A model generated the notes under the pieces. That model was not told where the DNA came from, did not search any database, and saw nothing but the letters and a program-made list of their open reading frames with translations. From Rhodococcus sp. UNC23MFCrub1.1 (GTDB lineage Bacteria; Actinomycetota; Actinomycetes; Mycobacteriales; Mycobacteriaceae), in assembly GCF_000686025.1 (NCBI RefSeq), contig NZ_JMLQ01000010.1, positions 62,001-126,000 on the forward strand: 64,000 nucleotides of DNA, given 5' to 3'. The translations under genes and the position numbers were made by a program. Shown piece after piece: positions 32,749-41,361 of the stretch (positions are counted from its first letter, which is position 1; each line of letters opens with the position of its first letter).

Positions 32749-33743
32749 AGCGCCGAACGCACTGCGTCCATACCGCGCTGCCAGGCCGCTGCCACGCCGG
32801 CCATCGAGTCACGCACGTCGACGTCGCGTCCCCGAGCGGCTCGCGCCATCCGGAACTGCACGGACTTGGCGCCGGACGCCACCTCCCGGAAGGGCTCGGC
32901 GGCAGCCGCCGCACCCTCGACTCCGCGGCGTTCGAGGTACTCGGCCAGGTCGGCCGCGAGTTCGGCGGTGGAGCCGCACTGACGGAGGGTGCCGAACGAC
33001 CACAGGTGGAAGAAGTCCGGGCCCGCCTGCTGGATCAGCGCGACGTCCTCGACGACCCGCCCTCCGAGGCGTTCGACCGGGTTGCCCGCATCGGCGCGCT
33101 CGAGGTGAGCACGCACCACCTGCAGGTCGTGATCGTCGGTCTCCGGACCGGCGGCCAGAGCATCACGGTCGACGACGACCCGTTCGACGTAGGGCGGCAG
33201 CGCCACCGTTCCGGGAGCGAGCGACCGGGCGAGTGCGCCGTCGAAGTCGTCACCCTCGAGGCGGAACAGACCGGCGTTGTGGAAGTAGTCGAGCCGGCGG
33301 GCGTCGGCATCGATGGCCGTCGGCACGATCGTCGTCTTGGTGTGCTCCCGGCCGTAGCTGGTGCCGTCGGTGTCGGGGAGGTAGAAGGCGTCGATCTCGA
33401 CCGTACTCAGCACACCGTCGTGCATGTTCTCGATCAGGTGCTCTCCGAACGGCTTCCAGATGTTCATCTCGGAGACGTCCACCCCGTAGAGGAGGCGGAG
33501 ATCCTCGGGCTGGAACTTCACGAAGTCCCACTGCCGGCCGTCGAACCCCGCGCTGAGGGCGAACGCCAGTGCGGGTGTCGGATCTGCGCCCATCGCGTGC
33601 AGCAGTTCGATCCACAGGTCGACGTAGCAGTTGGTCTCGGACCACGTGCGCTCCGACGAGTGCAGGGAGTGCGATCGGTACGTCGCGGGATCGAGGTCCG
33701 CGGGCAACGGGGACCCGCCCACCGGCGTCGCCGAGAGATTCAC
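32745..33743 (-). CDS. DUF1839 protein, candidate aminoacyl transferase
   Basis: A 332-residue soluble protein of the DUF1839 family, whose genes tend to sit beside amino acid:[carrier protein] ligases (from memory). The most striking motif is SETNCYVDLWIELLHAMG, with Cys39 placed like a papain-type or BtrH-type nucleophile; several histidines (GREHTKTT, DYFHNAG) could complete a dyad. I infer it takes the amino acid from the carrier protein and passes it to an acceptor. GTG 33743 is chosen since GGAGGA lies nine bases upstream; a GTG two codons earlier is too close to it. Confidence 0.78.
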   Translation of the reverse strand: MNLSATPVGGSPLPADLDPATYRSHSLHSSERTWSETNCYVDLWIELLHAMGADPTPALAFALSAGFDGRQWDFVKFQPEDLRLLYGVDVSEMNIWKPFGEHLIENMHDGVLSTVEIDAFYLPDTDGTSYGREHTKTTIVPTAIDADARRLDYFHNAGLFRLEGDDFDGALARSLAPGTVALPPYVERVVVDRDALAAGPETDDHDLQVVRAHLERADAGNPVERLGGRVVEDVALIQQAGPDFFHLWSFGTLRQCGSTAELAADLAEYLERRGVEGAAAAAEPFREVASGAKSVQFRMARAARGRDVDVRDSMAGVAAAWQRGMDAVRSAL

Positions 33744-33828
33744 CGTCACTGCTCCTCCATTGGTCGTCGACACGAGGTGTCGGCCCACGCGTTCACATCA
33801 CGCACGACAGTAGCCGCGAGAGAGGTGA

Positions 33829-34836
33829 TCAGAACCCCCCGAAGTCCCCGCCACCACCGAAGTCCCCGCCACCGAAGTCCCCGCCACCGCCGAAGTCCCC
33901 GTCGGTCTCGTCGGCGAACGGGTCGGCGGTGGTGGTGACGGGCGGCGGGACTCCACGCGACCCGACGGGCGCCACCGCGCTGGTGGGTGCCACGGACGGG
34001 GTGCTGACCGTGGCGGGGTCCATCGGCTCGGGCATCGAGGTGAAGGCCCACGCCGCGGCGCCCGCCATGACGGCGCACGAGAAGGCGAGGACGAGGGCGA
34101 CGGGGACCCTGCTGCGCTTCGGATCGGGCACCGGTTCCCCGCCAACGTCGACGACGTCCGCGGGCGCCGACGCGTCGGGCTCGCGTTCCGGCTCGGCGGG
34201 GGCGGCCGCGAAGGCGACGGTCCGATCCGTGGACGAGGGCTCGGTCTCGTCGCGCTGCGGATCGGGCTCGGGCGCCGGCGCCGGTACCGACACGCGCGTC
34301 GCGCGCGGGTCCAGCGCGGTGAGGACCGGAACGCCGAAGCGTTCCGCGGCGGCGATCGACAGGATCGGGATGGGCGAACCGCCCCCGACGAGGATCACCG
34401 CGTCGAGGTCGCGCTCGCCGAGAAGCGAAGCCGCGGTGTCGAGCGAGAGGTCGAGCAGAGGGCGAACCGCGGTCTCGAACTCCTGACGCGTGATCAATGT
34501 GGTGCCGCCGCCGGGGGTGCGCGCGACGGTCGCGGAGGACAGTGACTCCTTCACGCGGCGGCAGAAGACGATGACGTCCGTGTCGTCCGCGCCCTCGGCG
34601 GGACGCTCCAGAATGCCGCGGTCGACGATGTGATCGAGCACGATGTGATCGAAGACATCCCCACCGGCCACCGAGGAGTCGACGGAGCCCAGGACCGCCA
34701 TCTCGTCGACGTCCACGAGGCTCGCCGTCGCGCCGCCACGGCCCAGGTCGTAGAGCAACACCGTGGTGAGACCGGACAGAACGCCCGAATCGACCACGTC
34801 CCGAGGGACCGACGTCACAGCTTCGGTGTCGGACAT
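33829..34836 (-). CDS. Membrane-anchored Hsp70-like half protein (carboxy-terminal lobe only)
   Basis: A 335-residue protein that starts directly at the second lobe of an Hsp70/actin ATPase. It carries phosphate-2 LLYDLGRGGATASLVD (27-42), VAGGDVFD (57-63) and the adenosine motif VILVGGGSPIPIL (147-159). A proline-rich linker, one membrane helix (244-265) and an outer tail ending in repeated GGGDFGG units follow. The first lobe is absent; the 421 bases upstream contain no remnant. It is the mirror image of the two half proteins at 1615 and 2843. RBS AGAGGAAG precedes ATG 34836. It may be transcribed with DUF1839 (85-base gap). Confidence 0.78.
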   Translation of the reverse strand: MSDTEAVTSVPRDVVDSGVLSGLTTVLLYDLGRGGATASLVDVDEMAVLGSVDSSVAGGDVFDHIVLDHIVDRGILERPAEGADDTDVIVFCRRVKESLSSATVARTPGGGTTLITRQEFETAVRPLLDLSLDTAASLLGERDLDAVILVGGGSPIPILSIAAAERFGVPVLTALDPRATRVSVPAPAPEPDPQRDETEPSSTDRTVAFAAAPAEPEREPDASAPADVVDVGGEPVPDPKRSRVPVALVLAFSCAVMAGAAAWAFTSMPEPMDPATVSTPSVAPTSAVAPVGSRGVPPPVTTTADPFADETDGDFGGGGDFGGGDFGGGGDFGGF

Positions 34837-34969
34837 CCGTCGGCGCTTCCTCTCGGTGGGTGGTGATTCCCCTGCGTTGTCACTTGTCACAGCCCTGTTC
34901 ACGTCGCACCCGCTTCGGGCGCAGGAACCGGACAGCTCCTGCTGTATGGCGCCCAAAAGAATCTTCCGG

Positions 34970-34975
34970 TATGTT
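34970..34975 (+). promoter_or_regulatory. Probable promoter -10 of the polysaccharide operon
   Basis: TATGTT in an AT-rich patch (34958-34990) within the 421-base divergent gap 34837-35257. A start near 34982 would give a leader of about 275 bases before the first glycosyltransferase gene. No ORF is convincing in the gap. Confidence 0.45.
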
Positions 34976-34993
34976 AAACGATGAAATAGGGAA

Positions 34994-35085
34994 CTGCGAG
35001 ATCGATACCGGTCGTGGATGCGACCGGGCACACCTTACTGCCAGGTAGGGCCCCAGGGCGACTGTCAGTGGCACATCGATCGCAG
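34994..35085 (+). ncRNA. Candidate structured leader RNA of the polysaccharide operon
   Basis: A three-way junction can be drawn. P1: CTGCG (34994-34998) with CGCAG (35081-35085) and, after a two-base AG bulge, ATCGAT (35001-35006) with ATCGAT (35075-35080). P2: CCGGTCG-TGGATG-CGACCGG (35008-35027), perfect. P3: TGCCA (35039-35043) with TGGCA (35069-35073). It does not match riboswitch classes I know (including c-di-GMP and c-di-AMP types). Single-sequence evidence only. Confidence 0.4.
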
Positions 35086-35257
35086 AAATCCCTCACCGAG
35101 CAGCGTGTCGAGCGGGGCCGACGCGCACGGCCGAGCTTCGCCGATGCAGACGCGGCGCACCGGACGCTCCGATCCAGAAGTTTGGTTCGGAGTCACAAAC
35201 CCGGCGCCGTGGACGCATCGACGAGCACCGGACCGAGACGAAAGGCTGTCGACCCCG

Positions 35258-36391
35258 ATGATCCCCGCACCCGCTACTCGTGACCGCACGGCCACGGTGC
35301 AGGTACACATGACCGGCGCCGAGTGGTTCGCCGACTCGCCGGGTGGCCTCAACCGCTACTTCACCGATCTCTACGTCGCGCTCTCCGCTCTCGACGGCGT
35401 CAGCGCCTCCGCGTCCGCGTTCGGCGACTCCGATCTGAGCGACGGCCACCACGGCACGTCCTCGTGGGGACCCTCGACGGGTTCCACGCTCTCGCGCGTC
35501 TGGTCGGCCCTCTCCGCCGATCGCGGTCTGCCGAGGAACACGGTGATCGACCGCCACTTCAGCCTCTTCGGACGCCCCACCGTCGGCCTGCGCGGTGCGC
35601 ACCCGTCGGTGGCGCACTTCCACGGACCCTGGGCCGCCGAGAGCGCCATGTCCGGCGAGAGCGATCTGGTCGTGCGCGCCAAGTACTGGGTCGAGCGTCT
35701 GCGCTTCCTCGACGTGCGCCGGTTCATCGTGCTGTCGGGGCACTCCGCCCGCATCCTCACCGAGGACTACGCCGTCGATCCGGCCGCGATCACGATCATC
35801 CCGCCGGGCGTCGACCTGGACCGTTTCGCCGTCACCCCGGCACCGAGCAACGCTCGCCCCACCGTCCTCTGCGTGCGCCGACTCGAGCGCCGCATGGGCA
35901 TCGACCGGCTCGTCGCGGCCTGGCCCGCCGTCGTGGCGGACCACCCGGACGCGCAGCTCGTCGTCGTCGGGACCGGCACCGAGGAGGCGGCACTGCGCAG
36001 CCAGGCCGCCGAGTCCACCGCCGGCGACTCCATCGTCTTCACCGGCCGGACCAGCGACGAGCGCCTCGCAGCGCTCTACGCCGAGGCCACCGTCTCCGTG
36101 GTCCCGACCCTGAGCCTCGAAGGCTTCGGGCTCATCGCCCTCGAGTCCTGCGCCAGCGGACGCGCCCCCGTCGTGACCGACTGCGGCGGCCTGCCCGACG
36201 CCGTCGCGGGCCTCGATCCCTCCCTCGTGGTGCCCGCCGGCGACGTCGACGCACTCGCCCACCGCCTCTCCACCGCGCTGAGCGGCGACGTGCCGAGTGC
36301 CGCCGCGTGCCGCGCCCATGCCGAGTCGTTCTCGTGGGAGTCCTCGGCCCGCCGCCACGTCGACGTGTACCGAGAGTTGGTCCATCGATGA
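35258..36391 (+). CDS. GT4-family glycosyltransferase (polysaccharide operon gene 1)
   Basis: A 377-residue GT-B transferase. An acceptor-side GGLNRYFTDLY glycine motif lies near residue 25; the donor domain has VLCVRRLERRMGIDRLV, an IPPGVD turn and the EX7E motif EGFGLIALE near 288. It should transfer a sugar from an NDP- or GDP-sugar to a lipid-linked intermediate at the inner membrane face. ATG 35258 is chosen for GAAAGG 11 bases upstream; the upstream open frame covers the leader RNA. Stop overlaps the next gene (ATGA). Confidence 0.88.
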   Translation: MIPAPATRDRTATVQVHMTGAEWFADSPGGLNRYFTDLYVALSALDGVSASASAFGDSDLSDGHHGTSSWGPSTGSTLSRVWSALSADRGLPRNTVIDRHFSLFGRPTVGLRGAHPSVAHFHGPWAAESAMSGESDLVVRAKYWVERLRFLDVRRFIVLSGHSARILTEDYAVDPAAITIIPPGVDLDRFAVTPAPSNARPTVLCVRRLERRMGIDRLVAAWPAVVADHPDAQLVVVGTGTEEAALRSQAAESTAGDSIVFTGRTSDERLAALYAEATVSVVPTLSLEGFGLIALESCASGRAPVVTDCGGLPDAVAGLDPSLVVPAGDVDALAHRLSTALSGDVPSAAACRAHAESFSWESSARRHVDVYRELVHR

Positions 36392-37545
36392 CCCGCGCAC
36401 TGTTCCTCGCCCACACCGCGGCGCCGTCCGGCGCCGAGATCGCGCTGCACCGCCTGGTGCGCGCCATGGACAAGACCGAGGTCACCGTCGTCTTCACCGA
36501 GACGGGTCCGATGGTGGACAAGCTCCGTGCCGACGGCATCGACACCGTCGTCGTGGACGGCGCGTTCGACAGCCGCTCCGTGACCATCGAGGGCATGTCC
36601 GTCCGCCGCATGATCGGCGGAGTCACCGGCCTGCTCCGGCTGGGGTGGGCCGTGGGCGCCGTCGTTCGCGAGTCGGGTGCCGACGTGGTCGTCGCCGAGT
36701 CGTCCAAGGCGTTGCTCATGGGGACCATCGCCGCACGGCGAGCGGGCGTGCCCTTGGTGTGGCACTCCCACGACCGCATCTCCCGCGAGTACTTCGGCAC
36801 GCTGTTCACCGCCGTGCTGCACGTTCTGGGCTGGACCGCGTGCCGCGGCTTCATCGCCAACAGCACGTCCACGCTGGCCTCGCTGCCCACCTGGCGTCGG
36901 CCCGCCGTGGTCGCCTACCCCGGCGTCGACGGGTCGGCGGACCGCCCGGTGGGTGCCCGCCCCGAGCAGTCCGCTCCCGCGGACACGGTGCTGTGTCTGG
37001 TCGCCCGACTCACCCCGTGGAAGGGACACGTCCTCTTCCTCGAGGCGGTCGCGGCGATGACCACCCGGCCGGCGCACGTCTTCCTCGTCGGCGGCACATT
37101 CTTCGGCGAGGAGCCGTACCGCGCAGAGCTCGAGGCCATGGCCGCCGAGCTCGACCTGCCCGTCACCTTCACCGGCCACGTCGACGATCCGCGGGACTAC
37201 ATGCGGATGTCCGACGTGCTGGTCCACTGCACCCTGACGGCGGAACCGTTCGGTCAGGTCGTGGTCGAGGGCATGCTCGCCGGCTGCGCCGTGGTCGCGT
37301 CGCGGCCCGGCGGACCCGCGGAGATCGTCGAGCACGGTGTCAACGGCATGCTCGTCGACTCCGGCGACCGCGCGGGCCTCACCGCCATGCTCGATCGCGT
37401 CGTCGCCGACCGTGACCTGCGGACGCGCCTGTCCGCCGCCGCGCCGGCCCGTGCCGCGCACTTCGACATCGAGGAATCGGCCCGCACCGTCGAGAGCTTC
37501 CTCGAGGACGTCCTCGACACCGTGAGCGTGCGTCATGGTCGGTGA
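36388..37545 (+). CDS. GT4-family glycosyltransferase (gene 2)
   Basis: A 385-residue GT-B transferase, with FLAHTAAPSGAEIALHRLV at the start, HSHDR acceptor-side motif, LVARLTPWKGHVLFLEA in the donor domain and the EX7E motif EPFGQVVVE. Coupled by ATGA upstream and overlapping the flippase gene by 11 bases downstream. Specific donor and linkage are not predictable. Confidence 0.9.
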   Translation: MTRALFLAHTAAPSGAEIALHRLVRAMDKTEVTVVFTETGPMVDKLRADGIDTVVVDGAFDSRSVTIEGMSVRRMIGGVTGLLRLGWAVGAVVRESGADVVVAESSKALLMGTIAARRAGVPLVWHSHDRISREYFGTLFTAVLHVLGWTACRGFIANSTSTLASLPTWRRPAVVAYPGVDGSADRPVGARPEQSAPADTVLCLVARLTPWKGHVLFLEAVAAMTTRPAHVFLVGGTFFGEEPYRAELEAMAAELDLPVTFTGHVDDPRDYMRMSDVLVHCTLTAEPFGQVVVEGMLAGCAVVASRPGGPAEIVEHGVNGMLVDSGDRAGLTAMLDRVVADRDLRTRLSAAAPARAAHFDIEESARTVESFLEDVLDTVSVRHGR

Positions 37546-38920
37546 ACTCAGTCGTGGCGGGTCGCGCGGCGGCCCCACCACCGAGCCCCCGAAGCACCGC
37601 CGTGGATCGCTGCACAAGCTGTCGGCGGTACGCGACATCGCCTTCGTCAGCTTCGGCAAGTACGGCCAGTACCTGGTCACGATCGTCACGCTGCCGCTCA
37701 CGGCCCGCATCCTCGGCACCGAGGGGCTGGGTCTGCTCGCGATCGCGATGTCGGCGTACTTCATCGGCTCGCTGCTGGTCGACTTCGGCATCACCACGTT
37801 CCTCGCGGCAATGGCGAACGACGAGAACCTCAACCAGCTCCGTGGCAACTACCTCGCGCTGCGCGCCACGGTGCTCGCCGTGATGGGCACCGGGCTGCTG
37901 GCCAGCCTCACCGTGGGTGCGCACGTGCACCTGCACATGATCCTGCTCGGCCTCTTCGCCGGCGGCTTCGCGTCGTTCGGCGACGACTGGGTGCTCGTGG
38001 CCCAGGCCCGCTTCGGCATCGGCGTGGTCTACCAGGGCATCGGCCGCATCCTGTACCTCGTGCTGCTGGTGACGCTGCTGCCGATGTTCCCCAGCGCCGC
38101 GGTCGCGATGCTGTGCCTGCTGGCGTCGTCGGTGGTGTCCGTGGCCCTGACCTGGCGGCTCACCATCCGCGAGTTCGGCCCGCCGAGCAAGCCGAAGGAC
38201 GTCACCGCGATGGTCCGCATGGGCGTGCCCGTCCTGACCTCGCGGCTGCTCATCACCAGCTACGGCCAGGGCGCCGCGACCTTCTACTCCGTGGCGCTGT
38301 CCGCGGCGTCGCTCGGCATCTTCTCCGCCAGCGACCGGCTGATCCGCGCGTTCCAGTCGCTGCTCGACGCCATCGGCTACGGCCTTCTGCCGCGGCTGGC
38401 CCGCGGCCGGGAGGACCACTTCTGGCAGAACGCACTGCGCGGACTGACCGCGTGCGTGGGTGTGGCCGTCGTGGCCACCGTCGGGCTGTGGGTGAGCGCG
38501 CCGCTGCTGATCTCGCTGGTGTTCGGCGATCAGTTCTCGTCCGCGGTGGACATCATGCGCGTGCAGGTGTTCATCCTGCCCTTCACCGCCATCACCTCGT
38601 TCGTCACCACCGCGATCCTGCCGGTCCGCCAGGACACCAAGGGGGTGCTGATCGGCGCCGTCGTCGGCACCGTCTTCGCCGCGGGAGCGCTGGCAACCGC
38701 GCTGTCCACCGAGTCGGTGTGGGCGCTGGTCTACGGCACGCTCACCTGCGAGGTCGCAGTCGCGGCCTGGTACCTGTTCCGGGTGCGCATGCTGCATCGC
38801 CGCAACGACGATGCGCTGCACGCGGAATCGGAGGAACCCACCGTGCCGATGGCCGTGGTCGCCTCCGATGCCCCCACCGTTCCCCTCGCCGTTCGCCGCT
38901 TCCGGGAGGCAAGTCGATGA
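37535..38920 (+). CDS. Wzx-type polysaccharide flippase
   Basis: A 461-residue membrane protein of the polysaccharide transport (MOP) superfamily with about 12 helices. The first helices carry AFVSFGKYGQYLVTIVTLPLTARILGTEGLG, a typical Wzx opening; the repeat half begins with GVPVLTSRLLITSYGQ. It would flip undecaprenyl- or decaprenyl-linked repeat units across the membrane for the Wzy polymerase two genes downstream. A soluble carboxy-terminal tail of ~45 residues is polar. Stop overlaps the next gene. Confidence 0.9.
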   Translation: MVGELSRGGSRGGPTTEPPKHRRGSLHKLSAVRDIAFVSFGKYGQYLVTIVTLPLTARILGTEGLGLLAIAMSAYFIGSLLVDFGITTFLAAMANDENLNQLRGNYLALRATVLAVMGTGLLASLTVGAHVHLHMILLGLFAGGFASFGDDWVLVAQARFGIGVVYQGIGRILYLVLLVTLLPMFPSAAVAMLCLLASSVVSVALTWRLTIREFGPPSKPKDVTAMVRMGVPVLTSRLLITSYGQGAATFYSVALSAASLGIFSASDRLIRAFQSLLDAIGYGLLPRLARGREDHFWQNALRGLTACVGVAVVATVGLWVSAPLLISLVFGDQFSSAVDIMRVQVFILPFTAITSFVTTAILPVRQDTKGVLIGAVVGTVFAAGALATALSTESVWALVYGTLTCEVAVAAWYLFRVRMLHRRNDDALHAESEEPTVPMAVVASDAPTVPLAVRRFREASR

Positions 38921-39918
38921 AGATCCTGTTCCTCGGAGACGACTGGATCGGCAGCAACGCCCGGTCCATGGCCGACGGGTTCCGCGAGGCCGGCCACACC
39001 GTGCTCGTCGTCGACACCACTCCGGTCGCGCTGCCGACCCGGCTGTCCCCGCCGTGGGTGTACAGCAAGCTCGGCCGCGGCCGCGCCCCCTGGGTTCTCG
39101 AGGCACTGCACCGCCGCATCGAGGCGGCGGCAGCGCAGTTCCGCCCCGACATGCTGTTCGCGTTCCGCACCGTGCATCTCGACCAGGACCGACTGCTGGC
39201 TCTGCCGGCGGGTCTGCACGTGCACTACAGCCCGGACGACGTGTCCAACCCGTACAACACCACGCCGGAGTACCTGCGCCGCGAGGCCGACTGGGACCTC
39301 GTCGTCACCACCAAGCGGCACAACGTGCCCGAGCTGGAGTCGCGCGGCGCGAAGTCGACGCTCTTCGTCCACAGCGCGTACGACCCTGCCTGGCACCGTC
39401 CGACCGCCCGTCGTGATCCGGCCGAGTACCTCGTCGGCTTCATCGGTGCCTGCCGACCGGACCGCCGCGACTCGATGGTGGAGCTCGCCCGCACGCACGG
39501 CTCCGCGATGACGGTCCAGGGTCCGGGATGGCGACGCGTGTCCGCGCTGCGGACGACGTCGGCTCACATCGGCGGCGCCGTGTACGGCGAGGGGTTCTCG
39601 GTGGCGGTGTCGGCCGTGCTGGCCAACCTCGTCCTGCTGAACTCGGACAACCGCGACACCCACACGTGCCGCACGTTCGAGGTGCCCGCGGCCGGCGGTC
39701 TGTTCGTCGGTGAGCGCACGGACGAGCACATGGCGCTGCTGGAGGACGGACGGGATTGCCGTCTTTTCTCCAGTTCGGACGAACTCGATGACATCCTGGC
39801 GTGGTGCCGCACCGAACCTGATGCAGCCAGAGAGATGGCGGAGCGCGGCCGGCTGCGGATCGTCGGTGATCACCACGCGTACGTGGACCGAGCACGGGAG
39901 ATGACCGATGCGTTGTGA
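38917..39918 (+). CDS. CgeB-like glycosyltransferase-fold protein
   Basis: A 333-residue protein resembling CgeB/spore-maturation-type glycosyltransferases: KILFLGDDWIGSNARSMADG at the start, HYSPDDVSNPYN in the middle and NSDNRDTHTCRTFEVPAAGG near residue 245, the CgeB donor-site signature. It probably adds or modifies a side sugar of the repeat unit. ATGA overlap with the flippase gene. A 16-codon ORF (39908-39958) bridges its 3' end and the next gene's start. Confidence 0.85.
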   Translation: MKILFLGDDWIGSNARSMADGFREAGHTVLVVDTTPVALPTRLSPPWVYSKLGRGRAPWVLEALHRRIEAAAAQFRPDMLFAFRTVHLDQDRLLALPAGLHVHYSPDDVSNPYNTTPEYLRREADWDLVVTTKRHNVPELESRGAKSTLFVHSAYDPAWHRPTARRDPAEYLVGFIGACRPDRRDSMVELARTHGSAMTVQGPGWRRVSALRTTSAHIGGAVYGEGFSVAVSAVLANLVLLNSDNRDTHTCRTFEVPAAGGLFVGERTDEHMALLEDGRDCRLFSSSDELDDILAWCRTEPDAAREMAERGRLRIVGDHHAYVDRAREMTDAL

Positions 39919-39954
39919 CATCGTCGCCCTGCGCCGCCCGACGGGGGCCGCGTC

Positions 39955-41361
39955 GTGACCGCCTACACCGCCGTCGCGCTCACCACTGCGGCCATCGTCG
40001 CCCTCGTCGTGTCCGCGATGTTCGTGCCGGGTGTCGCCAAGGTGTTCCTGCTGGCGCAGTCCGCCTACTGGTCGCTGAGTTACGTGGCGCGTCCCCTCGT
40101 CCTGCTGTGGACGCTCCCGCAGCCGCAGTTCGCGGACAGCCTGGCGGACCCGCGACTGGCGAACATCGGCTACGACATCGGCATCGCCGAGGTGCTGAAG
40201 CCCGTCGTGTTCGGTCTGTGGTTCTACGTGGCTCTCGTCGTCGGATACGTGCTGTTCCGTCGGTGGCGCCGGGGACCGCAGGAGCGGACCACCATCGGCG
40301 CGGCCGTCGCGGATCCGTACTTCTTCCGCAGCCTCGGCACCATCTACGTGCTGGGTCTCGGCGGACGCTTCGTGTCCTTCGCGACGGGCAACACCGGATC
40401 CGCCGGTGAGGTCAGCAGTTCCAACCCGCTCCTCGACTTCGCCGCCACGATGGCGACGGTGGGCGCCCTCGGCCTCATCGTCTTCGCGCGACCGGAGAAG
40501 CTGTGGCAGACCGCGGTCCTGCTGCTCGGCCTGATGGGCATGGAGCTCGTGTGGACCGTGATCGTGGAGTCCAAGACCCCCGTGCTCGGTGCGGCTCTCG
40601 CCGTCGCCGTGCGCTTCGCCCTCATCGGGTGGACGCGCGGGACCATCCTCGGCGTGCTCGGTATCTCGGCCGGCGCCATCGGCGCGTTCGGCATCCTGCA
40701 GTCGCTGAAGGTGGACCCCGAGGCCCGTGCGATCTCGGCGGCCGCCGAGGCCAGCTATCCCCCTGTCGTGCAACCGTTCCTGCCGATCCTGCGCCGCTTC
40801 GACCTCCTCGAGGCCGCGACGGACGCGTACTACATGCAGGGCCGGGAATGGATCTCGCACGGCGACGTGGTGAAGAACGCGCTCCTCAACTTCATCCCGT
40901 CCCAGCTCCTCGGATCGGAGAAGTTCCAGTCCGGCACCGCGTGGGCCAACCAGGTCCGCGGGTCGTCGGTGGACATGCGCAACGTGTCCGTCTCCCTGGC
41001 CGAGGGAAACATCAGTGAGGGCTTCGTGTTCGGCGGGTACGCCGGCGTGGCCGTCACCATGACCTTCACCTTCGTCATGGTGCTGGTCGCCGTTCGATGG
41101 CTCCTCGCGAGGAACTTCCTCTTCGTGGTGCTCGGGCTGACGCTCATCGAGTATCCGGTGCTGTTCGAGCGCGGGATCCTCGGGACGACCGAGTCCATCG
41201 GCAAATCACTCCAATTGGCAATTCTCGTGTGGATCGTGACGCTTCTCGTCGGCGAGTACTCCCGACAGTGCGCGGAGACACCCCCTCCGACCACGCACGT
41301 TCCCGACGACATCTCCACACTCGACCGCTCTTCGAGCAAAGGATCTGCATCATGGGTTTGA
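39955..41361 (+). CDS. Wzy-type O-antigen/exopolysaccharide polymerase
   Basis: A 468-residue protein with about 11 membrane helices and one large periplasm-facing loop (about residues 255-335, with ATDAYYMQGREWISHGDVVKN and QVRGSSVDMRNVSVSLAEGN), the expected topology of Wzy polymerases, which are poorly conserved in sequence. Assignment rests on topology and position between flippase and chain-length genes. GTG 39955 start; the 3' end overlaps the next gene by ten bases. Confidence 0.75.
   Translation: MTAYTAVALTTAAIVALVVSAMFVPGVAKVFLLAQSAYWSLSYVARPLVLLWTLPQPQFADSLADPRLANIGYDIGIAEVLKPVVFGLWFYVALVVGYVLFRRWRRGPQERTTIGAAVADPYFFRSLGTIYVLGLGGRFVSFATGNTGSAGEVSSSNPLLDFAATMATVGALGLIVFARPEKLWQTAVLLLGLMGMELVWTVIVESKTPVLGAALAVAVRFALIGWTRGTILGVLGISAGAIGAFGILQSLKVDPEARAISAAAEASYPPVVQPFLPILRRFDLLEAATDAYYMQGREWISHGDVVKNALLNFIPSQLLGSEKFQSGTAWANQVRGSSVDMRNVSVSLAEGNISEGFVFGGYAGVAVTMTFTFVMVLVAVRWLLARNFLFVVLGLTLIEYPVLFERGILGTTESIGKSLQLAILVWIVTLLVGEYSRQCAETPPPTTHVPDDISTLDRSSSKGSASWV

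Noticed and set aside
33829-35257. Frameshifted full-length Hsp70 gene
   Set aside because: No first-lobe sequence is found in any frame upstream of 34836, and a good ribosome site precedes that ATG, so the half gene is intact.
34982-35257. Known c-di-GMP or c-di-AMP riboswitch in the polysaccharide leader
   Set aside because: The conserved cores of those classes are not present; only an unclassified fold is proposed.
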